Below are positions 1 to 10,347 of a stretch of DNA of 64,000 nucleotides, in pieces (the first letter of the stretch is position 1; each line of letters begins with the position of its first letter). The notes beneath the pieces are model-generated. The model saw only the letters and a program-made list of their open reading frames with translations, searched no databases and was not told the DNA's origin. Source of the stretch: Colias croceus (Eukaryota > Arthropoda > Insecta > Lepidoptera > Pieridae); the NCBI RefSeq assembly GCF_905220415.1, contig NC_059543.1:6634001-6698000 (forward strand). The letters run 5' to 3'. Position numbers and translations under genes: made by a program.

Positions 1-1390
1 GTTTTTTGGGATTATTGTTTAAGTCGAATTTTAGATGGTATTTGGCGTAAGTCTATCGAATAAAGCGATTTGGCTGTAGCAGGAATCAGTCGAGCGTCCT
101 ATACGGATTAAGACGCTCGGCTTCAGTTATGCCTGGAAAGCTGTATTGAATTTACAATATTATGATTATTATGCTAATTTTTTTAAAAAGTATAGGTGTG
201 TGTCATGTCTGTGTGTATTTTTGACCCTGATTCATTAATTAAGACTTTAAACGTTAAGATAAAGTATCCAATTACAAATTAAATTAAATAATTTTAACAT
301 ATTTCGTGTCACTGCAGTGGGAGCATAATATTACCTATACCTATACATAGACTATTATCGGGTTGACCCAGGAAAAAAAGAGCCTATGTAACTGCTGAAT
401 AGTGTAGCTTTCTTTAGTTAATATTCAGATCGGAAGATACTTCCGAAAATTATTCCCTTCAAACATACATAGTTAAAAACTACCATTTATGGTAATAATT
501 ATATCAACGTCTTAAATTGCGAAAAGTGCTTTATATGAAATTTTTTCCCACTAACTATTTTTATATAATATTGTGGAGGTTAATATTTTTATACTAGAGT
601 TAATTTAATTATAATTCGCACATAAATATTCCGGACACAGTACTAAAAACACAGTAGGAGCACTAAGCTACAATTTACGTAGCATTCTTAATTAGTTAGA
701 TGGAGTCTGCACCTGCGTGAGACAATTATTTATAATTTAAATACCCTGCCTACTTACAGCTTTAGGTTAAATTTGGGAATTAATTTTATCTAAATGATAT
801 TAAACGTTTAAGTAGAGTGATATTTTATGTTTTCGAGAGTGTTTGAATATATGATGTATTTGTATACGTATTCTATTTTAGAAGCACGAGTCCAATATCA
901 CCGTTAATATAATACTATACTAGCCAATATATATTAAATATTATGAGGATGTCTCCTAAAAATAAAGTATTGTACTAACATAAGAACAATTTATATAACA
1001 TAAGGTATGTAAGATAGAAGCCAGAACCACAAGTAATGGAACATCTATTATATATGTTAGCCTTGTAACAGCAACTCTTAGGCAATTTTTTTCCCTATGA
1101 TTTCCAGTGCATTCCGACACCAGTCTTCACTCAGCGGAATCATTTAATGTAAAATGCACATTTAAGAATACATAATATTATATTATGTACCTACTACCAG
1201 GCCAAACAAATTGCTTATCAGGTGATAAATTATATAACCTTAATTTATATTTAATGATCACAAACGAGAAACTTTGATTTGTTGCAGTCGCGAATTACAT
1301 ACAGTTAAATAATACCTTAGATAATGTCCCCGTTTATATACATATTTGTTATTGTTATTTTTTTTTTTTGATGACACTATTAGAAAATAA
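1..1390. other. AT-rich non-coding stretch
   Basis: No convincing gene is seen. The only local structure is a short hairpin whose 8-bp arms (CGAGCGTC and GACGCTCG) lie at 91-98 and 112-119. The rest is AT-rich DNA with homopolymer runs, including a T-run near 1360, and no long frame with protein-like composition. Confidence 0.6.
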
Positions 1391-1568
1391 AAGCTATCTA
1401 TATAAAAATGAAACTCATTTTTCTTGGTCACGGCATTACGTGTGAACGGGTGGACCGATGTCGATACTTTTTTTTTATTATATTCCTTGTAAGTATGAGG
1501 AGGAGGTTCTTATGTAGAGAAAACGTAAATAATATGTACCACGGGCGAAGCCGGGGCTAACCGGTAGT
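1391..1568 (+). repeat. Short lepidopteran interspersed repeat
   Basis: The stretch ends in a GGGCGAAGCCGGGGCT-type motif preceded by ATATGTACCAC. The same block occurs reverse-complemented at 34.82 kb. GC-rich GGCTTCGCCCG ends on an AT-rich body are typical of short interspersed repeats in moths and butterflies. The family is not determined and the boundaries are approximate. Confidence 0.55.
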
Positions 1569-3470
1569 TTAAAATAAATTCCTAAATGAATAGGTTACAT
1601 GTCATGAAAACTATACATCACAATTCACAATTTATTTCTATAATTTATTTATTTCCGTAACTTTTAATAAGAGAATGAAACAAATTGGCCGTTGAGAAGA
1701 TAAGATTGTATCACAATGTTGGCTTCGCGACTTGAAACGGCGCTGTAGCGCAGATTCATCAAATCTCTTGAAGAAAGTGGCTTATAACCCGGTCCAATAT
1801 AAGTGACATTCTAAAATTATATTGAAATTTTACAAATGATTTCTTATTATTTAATAAAAGCTCTGTTATTGTTGTGTACTTCATGTAGTCGTTGATAGAC
1901 GTAGATACATAATTTAGATAGATAGCTACGGAGATACATAATTTTTTAAACTACTATAATTAACAGTTACTACTTAATAAAATAAGTAAATATACGTATT
2001 AATAAAACTGTATTCATTTTCTGCAGTAGATGAGTTCAAGAAATATTTATCAATCATAATTTTGTTGGTATTTTCAATTATTATCAAACGCAAGCAAATA
2101 GCCTTGATACATTTTAAACACCGATCTCTCCCCATCATGATACTTACGATGTTAAAGTACTACCAACACAAAACATCTACATATTTGAATGCCACATTTA
2201 TTGTGGCGGCTCTCCACGATCGCAGTGTTATGAGCAAGCCGGAGCAACATGGTCTAATGAGAATAAATTGCCACGCCAGCAAGCTCACACCAACATTACT
2301 TTGAAATTAGTGAATTTTTCACTCGACTCCTTAACGCGATTCATCTTGCCTTTAAAACAGATTTATTACAGCGCTAAATTGATTTAAAGTGGAGCGTTAA
2401 GCTCATCTCGCTGTGGGAACTGATTGGATTAAAACAATATTTTCACTTATGCTTCTGTCTTGGGAAGCAATGCTTTTGTTGCGGGATTTACAATTTCAGT
2501 TAATCTAATTAAGAGTTTCTTCTTCTCCGTTTAACTCAGTTATTTATGTATTAATATCTTCTAATTCTAACAATAGAGGTATATTACAAAAGAATTATCA
2601 AATATGAAATTGTATTATTATTGGAAAAGTATTATACCATTGGACTATTTTATTTGTTTTTCGTGTCGATAACATAATGGTATCTATTACATCGCTTCAA
2701 CTTCCATTGCCTATTTCATAAGTATCTGTCTAAAAATTTTTCAAGAAACTTGATTTATTTAGGTGGCAATAGGTGCTATATTAAATACGAATTTATTTTA
2801 ATTACGAAACTAGTAGTGTCCAGGAAAAAGCGAGTGTTTGATGAGAAGAATACAAACAGCTGGAATTAATAAGCTCCTACATTTACAGTAACTTATGACA
2901 ATATGATACAAGTAATATTTGAATTCAGATATTATCCAAAACTGTCTCAAACGATGGGGTGAAGGTGGTAACGACTGCCTTTATCATTACCATAAGGCTT
3001 GTATGAGAAAACGTACTATAATAAAAACATTGCACGGTTAGATTCGTGAAATGTACAGAAAAATAATCGGTAGATCGCTAGTCGAGGCGTTTATGATTTT
3101 TGTGAAGGTATTTTTCTCTTTGCATGCTAATTATTTAATGCTGTAATTATTTATTTGCAAGAATGTACTTACATTTAACTTGCCTTTAAAAAAGTTTATT
3201 TAAAATACCTATTTCTCTTATTTTTTAATTTTTCATAAACTTCAATTACAAACGACAATTTACGTTATAAGGGCTGTTGAATATTATTTTCAACTTAATT
3301 ACATAAAATTCTATGTATTACAAAAATTGCAAGATTAAGCTTTATTGTCTGAGTGTTTGTACGATAAACACAAAAACAAAATATAGGAAACAAAAGGTTT
3401 TATTATTATTTCTTTAAATGATAAATGTTTCTTCAACAACGCTACATTTCAGTCAGCAATATCGGGCCGT
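1569..3470. other. Non-coding stretch, nothing supported
   Basis: AT-rich sequence with scattered short frames, the longest about 80 codons at 2062-2304, and no recognisable domain. Nothing else stands out. Confidence 0.5.
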
Positions 3471-3797
3471 ATGTATCGCGTTTGGCTCGTTGCTCGCACA
3501 TGTTTATCCAATTTGGAGCAGTCTGCAAAGTTGTGCAACACGTGTGCCTCCAAATTAGAGATTCATATTAATTTAGGACTTGCACTGACAAAGTTACAAA
3601 CTTGCAAGACGACAACCGCGATTTGTAATTTCGTTTCAAGCGTTAACTGTAATGTTATTATCGTGGTTGTGTTGATTTTGACGTTTCTGAAACATAATAA
3701 TAATATTGTTCTTCTTTTATTTCAGGTCAGCCCACATTATAAGTCACTATATCAGGATTTTGCCTACGTTATTGAAGAATTGGGAAAATCCTATTGA
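3471..3797 (+). CDS. Doubtful small frame or exon pair
   Basis: This is a 108-codon open frame in a locally less AT-rich stretch. I do not recognise the product. Two splice-acceptor-like sites lie here: a TTTCAG just before 3454, and a strong pyrimidine tract (TTGTTCTTCTTTTATTTCAG) ending at 3725. After the second site two frames stay open for 24 to 37 codons, so 3726 onward could be a terminal exon rather than part of a continuous frame. The middle (residues about 60 to 85) is a hydrophobic run rich in V, L, I and F, which AT-rich non-coding DNA also produces. No domain, promoter or homologue can be claimed. It is most likely spurious or a fragment of a spliced gene. Confidence 0.15.
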   Translation: MYRVWLVARTCLSNLEQSAKLCNTCASKLEIHINLGLALTKLQTCKTTTAICNFVSSVNCNVIIVVVLILTFLKHNNNIVLLLFQVSPHYKSLYQDFAYVIEELGKSY

Positions 3798-4022
3798 AGA
3801 TGTTCTAAAATATGAATTCAAACATAAAACCTATCTTTGAACGTCAGAATCTTGGAGTAGTGTTTCCTTGACTGGTCCGATGCATTGATTTGACATGACT
3901 GGAGAAAAATCAAGAGCAGAACAATTTAACTTTCCTGTTTACGATGATGGTTGTAATTCCAAAACCGCTTTCTATGTGACGCCAGATTTTTAAATTCCAA
4001 ATATTAGTTATATTGTACCCGC

Positions 4023-4152
4023 ACTGTATTCGAACTGTACTAGCTGTACTGAACTGTACAGCTAGTACAGTTCGAATACAGTACAGTTCGAACTGTACTA
4101 ACTGTATAGTATATACAGTTAAACATTGTAACTGTAGTTAAACATTGTAACT
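4023..4152. repeat. Cluster of three palindromes plus a 19-bp direct repeat
   Basis: Positions 4023-4049 and 4056-4082 are perfect 27-bp inverted arms around a 6-nt spacer. Positions 4081-4098 form an 18-bp perfect palindrome (GTACAGTTCGAACTGTAC). Positions 4099-4108 and 4112-4121 are 10-bp arms around GTA. A 17-nt unit, AGTTAAACATTGTAACT, follows twice (4117-4133 and 4136-4152, period 19). All are read directly. The function is unknown. Confidence 0.9.
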
Positions 4153-4155
4153 ACT

Positions 4156-5471
4156 GGAACATTAAAAAAAATATTAATGCAACGTAAGAAGCATTTTCCT
4201 GTTTTAGGCATAAATTTTACATAAACTATCCACATTACGCCATACTTCTTTATTATTCCAAGACGCGAAAACTGCAATTTCACCTGAAAATTATCCCCCA
4301 ACTTAATTTGTACCGTTAATTATGAAGATCGTAAACGCGAAATTATGCTGCTTTAATAGCCCAGTAAATTTCACACGTCCATTTAGCGGGGAGTTAAAAC
4401 TAATTTCTTCGCATTTTAAAGGCGGGATATTTTATAATGCTATGTAACTATTCCCGCGGTAACAGTTAGTTCCAAGTCCTGTAAGCACGTAGCGAATTTT
4501 GTATAATGACGCACATTGTTCCCGCAACAAACTTTATACCAGCTGCAGTGCGAGCGCTGCTGGTGACGTATTTACTCGGCGCGAGGAAACAGATTCTCTT
4601 TAATAATCTTCAGCTCTTCTGAGCAATACTGGATTATTTTAATTACTTCGTGTGTCCTTAGCGCAACTTTCTTTGCAGCAGTTTATGGTTCGCAGCTGTA
4701 TGAAAACCTGAAAACGGTAATGGTCGATTTGTATTAAAACATTTGTAAAACATTAAAGAAGCCGTAGGTAAAAATAGGACGTTGTGACGTTTTCTGAAAG
4801 TCTTAATAAACTGTATTATTAGCAAGCTTATACTTTTCATAATACGAACTACGTTGTATAATATTGTTTTTTTCTGTTGTCTATTGTTTTACTTAACAAT
4901 AATTTTATTCCATAGTTTCATAATAAATAATATCTACTTTTAATAATATCTTTATCTTAAAAAACAATAGCTTAATAAAGACACTTCAGTTGTGGTAAAC
5001 TCACTGTTTTTAATGAATAAAATACAACCACAAACGGTGGCCACAATCCACAATTATAATAAAGCATAAATTGAAGTAAGTGGTATTTTATTGAAAATAA
5101 AGTCTCTCGACAGACAGAAAAATAAAGAGCAATTAACAAAGGTTTATCATACAGCGGGAGGTACAATTAATCAGAAATGGTTTAAAGCGAATATTTAAAT
5201 TTTAATGAATCCTTTTAGAGCACTCGTCCACATCTCAATATATTAAGTCGTGCTTAATTAATAAGCAGCGACACGGCATTCGCTGAAATGTGCTCGCAGC
5301 GAAATTTTATTAAATGTAGCATGCGTTTGGTAGTCTGACAAAAATCGCGTTAGCGGGAGGGAACATCCCCACACAGTTCTAGATGCGACATCTAGCAATA
5401 TCGAGATATTCTTGTAGTATTAGCATTAATTATGTTCGTACTAGTATGGTACATTAAAAAGTGTATGATTA
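4156..5471. other. Non-coding stretch
   Basis: No supported gene. A slightly GC-richer patch at about 4500-4590 has no clear reading frame or splice pair. Confidence 0.5.
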
Positions 5472-6038
5472 ATAGTTCGGGATACATCGCCCATTTTTGC
5501 AAGTGACTACTATCAAGCTGATTTTCCGTTTGTAGCTTTATTTTGATGAGACACCGAATAATTTCGTGTACGAAACTCTCGATTCGAGCTAACAGAGATA
5601 ACAAGGATAAAAATTTTTGATTTGATGGTTCTCAAATATTTATTACTAACTGAATTTTTTTTTGTTCAATCTCAAGATAATTACCTAAATTATTCGAAAA
5701 AATATTTGTCCTACAAAATCTATGGTTGGTTCAAAGAGTCCCCCTTTCCAAAGTGTATCGATAACGAGGTCATCATAAATGATTACTAACAAGCAGATTT
5801 TTTTGTTTTCACTTAGTTAATGTTTATATAATTCAACAGACATATTGTCCTACAAATTGCGTAATAAATATTTGAGAACCATCAAATCAAAAAATTTTAT
5901 CCTTGTTATCTCTGTTAGCTACCACAATCGAGAGTTTCGTACACGAAATTATTCGGTGTCTCATCAAAATAAAGCTACAAACGGAAAATCAGCTTGATAG
6001 TAGTCACTTGCAAAAATGGGCGATGTATCCCGAACTAT
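5472..6038. mobile_element. Foldback or MITE-like element with ~175-bp inverted arms
   Basis: The left arm (5472-5646) and right arm (5861-6038) are near-identical reverse complements, differing by a few substitutions and small indels. The spacer is about 214 bp and holds no transposase frame. The outer ends read TAGTTCGGG and CCCGAACTA, so a TA target duplication flanking GTTCGGG termini is possible, as in Tc1/mariner-type MITEs. The duplication is ambiguous, so the superfamily is inference. The long matched arms are direct observation. Confidence 0.75.
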
Positions 6039-6652
6039 AAAAAATACTGAATTAAAGCAGGTATAGTTCTTATTAAATATTGTGTGTATGTTTTAGTAAC
6101 AATAAAGATTTTTGTATTTGTATTTTGGGTATTTTGGATGTGCCAATCTTATAACATGCTGTAACTCACCTGCATTTAAGTATATTTTCAGTTAATAATA
6201 ATATTTTAAAAGTTTATATACACGTATCATAACGAATTTTCAATTAAAATCTTTAATTCACGTTCATTATTTTGTGTTTATAATTAATTGTTTTGAATAT
6301 AAAAAAAAATCTGAATTTTTACTGGAATTTGTGCACAATTTTGTAAATTGTCAACAACATAGTTTATTCCATTTAATATGTTCACTTCTAAATTGTTGCA
6401 AACAAAACTTATGATAACCGAAAAATGCCGCTATCCCATCCAGTTGTTCACACATCAGCTGATAGTGGAGAACGCAAGGGGTGTAGGCGGTCTCAAGGGC
6501 CGTCTGCTGCAAAGTATCGCTTAATGACGTGTAACGAACATGGTCTACGCGTACCACTCGCATATACATGAAAAACGAGACGTGCATCCGTAGTAAATGA
6601 AAAGAACGCGTGAATCTGCCGCGATTTTCCAGACGGTTGAACGATGACTTAC

Positions 6653-6725
6653 CTCCAAGGCTTAATGCAAAAAACAAATAGTCCGTTTCGGATGAATTCG
6701 TGACGGTTTTGTGATATCTAATCCG
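6653..6725 (-). CDS. Candidate internal exon, unknown gene
   Basis: On the - strand a CTGCAG acceptor-like end at 6726 is followed by 73 nt with one open frame (it begins RIRYHKTV and runs through SSETDYLFF). It closes with a full-consensus donor, GAG then GTAAGT, at 6652-6647. The same frame remains open for 141 codons over 6351-6776, so an unspliced reading is also possible. Local GC content is higher than the flanks. I do not recognise the protein. Weak points are the lack of a good pyrimidine tract before the acceptor and the absence of an obvious partner exon nearby. Confidence 0.2.
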
Positions 6726-6789
6726 CTGCAGTCTGCAATCTGCATGTTTAAGGCATACATAAATACTTTTATCCACGACATACTTTTAT

Positions 6790-9492
6790 CTGTGATGTGG
6801 TGTGGTGTATTACATTTTATGATGTTTCGTTTGGTGAAAATAAGATTTTTTGATACTGTAGTTTTTATGCTTTAATGGAATAAAAGCTTTGCTTAGTTGT
6901 GAGCGATTTTAGAGCGTTATTGTAATGGTCATATATTATCACTGGTTTATATATTAATTATTCAATAATACTTGTGTGTTTAAATAGTGGCTGTAAATGA
7001 GTGTATTTTCGGACAATATATATCTATTTTTTTAAACTTTAAATAAATATAATATCTTTATTCATTTGTATTTGCAGTACTCAGTTAAAAGCTAGTGTCT
7101 GTTTTCGTCTTGAGCCCGTCATGAATACGTAATAGGGAAATGCTAATAATTAGCTGTGATTATTCATTTCAAGAACCATTATTAGTGAAGAAATTCCAGT
7201 CTCTATTGACAATGGACTTACCGAATAGCCGAAAACCTTCGAAATATTCAAGGGAATATTTTTTCGCAATGATTTAATCGCAAGACTACGTGCCTCGCAA
7301 TCTCATTATCTCTGTGTGCCTCAGCTGCGACTTTTTCGTCGATTTGCATACGTAATTAATTAACTTTTTTGTAGAACGCTCGACTTTTTGTGACAGCAGG
7401 TGGAAAGTAAAATTGTGTAACGTCATTGAGACGAGCTCCTGATGTTTGTTTTTTAAAAATGTTCAAAACTTTCTATTAATTATTTGATAGCGTGTGTGGA
7501 TTTAATATGTTTGATATACCTATCAGTTATAACATTTGTTTTTGAGAATGTCATTTCGATTATAGTAACATTTATGACGATGATTTGGGATTTGGATTGG
7601 GATTTATTTGACATTGGAAAAAAGAAGTTATATTTTTTAATATCCACACTAAACATTGTTAAATAACTAAGCTAGTTAAATCCTTCATAATATTCAATGT
7701 ATATAATGCGTAATAAACAATGTATCTATAATCTAAGCCATTTATTCAATTATTGTCTAATTATCACGGTAAAATCTCAAGCCAAACAGTTCATTAATCC
7801 ATCTTAAAATTACATGAGAAGGGACCTGTGGTTGTATCGTAAGGTACATTAAAAGCGTCTTGCTTTGAACATAATATAAATATTTAATAAATTAGTTCCT
7901 AAGGTATGTTAGAGGTATGCCTGACCACATACCCTTTCAGGGGCGGAAGCTCCTTAGAAAGTGAATCTAAAGCCCTCGGAGACTGTAACAGACGTGGAAT
8001 TCTCGGTAAGAACGCTTTATTAGAAACTTTATTTAATAGATAATGTTGAAAATTATTTACAGCTCTATCTACATTTAAATGACAATCTATATTATTTAAC
8101 TTAAACTTGAATTAAAGTCAAAATTATTATATAGCAATATAATAAGTGGAAATCAGCAAGGCCTCTTCAGCAGAAAATTGCTAAAAAATATAGAGAAATA
8201 ACCGATATTACTGTAAAAATTAAAAAAAGTCATATAATTACTAAAAAAGTAATTTATATCACGTGCATCAAAGAAGCCAGGTCAATTAACGTACTTACAT
8301 TAATTAATTTATAATGTTATTGATTAATTGAGTATAAAACTGAATAAGCGCAAGTTGGGTTAAATTCACTCACCTTAACGTTAACACAGCTATCAGACTC
8401 CTAAGTATACTCGAGTGGTTTTCCCGCAAAATTACATCAAATCACTTGAATTATTAAAACTTTAACCGAAGTGTACTATTGCTTGCTTTTAGAACTTTCT
8501 CGAGAAATTGAATTGCTTATTTGAATTGACTACGGGTATAACATGGTGCTATTGTGAATTTGAGTTATTCGTAATTGAATTATGGTTAGTAATAATAATT
8601 ATAAGTTAGAGGTTTTAAGTTTGATGGGTAAGTAGTATAGATAAAGTATTTATTATAAATTCTTATAAAATATACTGGAATATATATAATAATATATCCA
8701 GGCGTGACTTTTAAATTGAACGCAGCTTGGGTTTCCAATTCTATCGAGATTTTTATGTATTTTTTATGCGAATGGAAACGCGTCAACTGATTTTAGATAA
8801 AAAAGAAGTAAACATTGAATGTATTTTCCTCAGAAAAGATAGGATATTTCGAACCTTCATAATAACAAAATATACAAACAATATGTTGTCCTCAGAAAAA
8901 GATATTATTAGCAATGCGTATGATTGTTTAGATTTTACTACTATGATATTATAGCAAAATCAGAAATAATTTCTTCCGATAAAAATTTCAGCATGTATTT
9001 AATTATTACAGGGGCTACTACCACAACAGTATAAATGAAGCAATAAAAGCTCTTATTTGATAATTGCAACTCTCGTAAAGTATACTTTATTACATGATTT
9101 CTTTTGACTAAAATGTTACGTTACAGTTTCTGCAGACTTAAGCCTAAGGAAGGTCGAACAATTTACGTAATAAGTATCTGAAGCGTAGGCTGTAAAATGT
9201 AATTAATTTTCAAGGGATTACAGAACAAACAGCGGGAAGAAAGGGCCACGGTGACCGGCCGACGTTGGATTTTAGTGTAAATAAAATTACAAGGAGGCCT
9301 TATTAAAACCCGTTCCACACCTGGACTTTAATAATATAGCGCCATTAATTAAAGAAACTATTTGAATTGTTATCTCCTACGTTCATTGTAGGTATATCTT
9401 GACTCAGAAGCTATGCGAAAATGAGTCCTTTCCACTTGGTACAAGATGTTAGTTGGAATGGCAAATTAAACAAATCTGTTGATACGATTTAG
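6790..9492. other. Non-coding stretch
   Basis: AT-rich with no supported gene. Frames at 7484-7666 and 8727-8954 have the composition expected of random AT-rich DNA. The sequence immediately upstream of 9498 (AAGTA, 9493-9497) is the target duplication of the following retrotransposon. Confidence 0.5.
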
Positions 9493-9497
9493 AAGTA

Positions 9498-9713
9498 TGT
9501 CTACGCCTGTTAAACTTATTATAGCAATCATGCGCTTCAACAACATAGATTGTCATTTTTTATTTATTATTTATTGGCCGGGTAGAATGTATTTTTTCCA
9601 CTTATCTAAAAATACTTGTACAAAGGTGTGTCGGTCTCGAAAATAAATTGTTTTTAAAAGGAATATTGAGTTTCCCTAAAGAAATTCCAGTTCCCAAGCC
9701 TAAAGCGGGAACA
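9498..9713 (+). repeat. 5' LTR of BEL/Pao element
   Basis: 216 bp, begins TGTCTACGCC and ends GCGGGAACA, and is identical on reading to 14713-14928. It should hold the promoter and polyadenylation signals. An AATAAA lies at about 9642-9647 (in CGAAAATAAATTG). Confidence 0.95.
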
Positions 9714-9716
9714 ATT

Positions 9717-9733
9717 TGGCGACCGTGACAGGA
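9717..9733 (+). other. Primer binding site, probably tRNA-Arg
   Basis: TGGCGACCGTGACAGGA begins 3 nt after the 5' LTR. It is complementary to a tRNA 3' end reading TCCTGTCACGGTCGCCA, which matches from memory the insect tRNA-Arg acceptor and T arm. Position and the TGG start are direct evidence. The amino-acid identity is recalled rather than checked. Confidence 0.8.
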
Positions 9734-10347
9734 CAAAATACGGATAAGTTATCTACACATTCACGCAATCTTTTTGGGACTGATTCCTGCCGAAAGGGAT
9801 ACCTAACCTGCTCGTCTGAACAACGCCACATCTAAAGTGTCGTGCCGGAGTGCAGCTCAAAATTCATACAAAGTTAAGTGCAAATCCTTAATTCCTTCCG
9901 TTCCTAACCATAAAACAATCTAAATTATAGCAATTGATTTATTACCTAACCTATTCTCACATCCTCACGCCATATTCCCTTACGTAAATCGTAATTAATT
10001 TGTTCAAAATTGAATTCATTTTTTGTTTACAACAATCTCGTATATTATCGCCCCTTTTCGCTTATAAACTCGATTTCGCCGAATAATTTCAGGAGCCGTC
10101 TTCTCAGGCGACTAAATATCGCTCGCACGATCTTCTGCGCAGCAGCTGCGTGTGAGCACCCCGGCTACCAGCGGCAGGTTCCACCAGGCGAGGAGCGTGA
10201 GATAAGCATTTTATTTCTTCCATAACTTTATCAGACTTGTTGACGTGCATTTAAATTATTAATTAATCGAAAATAATTACATAATTTGAAAATAATTACC
10301 TACATACTTCCTTTTCATAACAATATTTAATTAAACTATTTTACAAA
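9734..10347 (+). other. BEL/Pao untranslated leader
   Basis: This is the leader between the primer site and the gag ATG. It is expected to hold packaging and dimerisation signals. A 71-codon frame at 10010-10225 lies inside it and has no recognisable domain. The GC-rich patch at 10090-10200 is the only compositional feature. Confidence 0.6.

Noticed and set aside
33..51. ATTTTAG-ATGGTATTTGGC-GTAAGT as a 12-nt microexon
   Set aside because: Acceptor lacks a good pyrimidine tract and the reading frame stops soon after; likely chance.
10010..10225. 71-codon frame before gag
   Set aside because: Lies in the BEL/Pao leader between primer site and gag; no domain.
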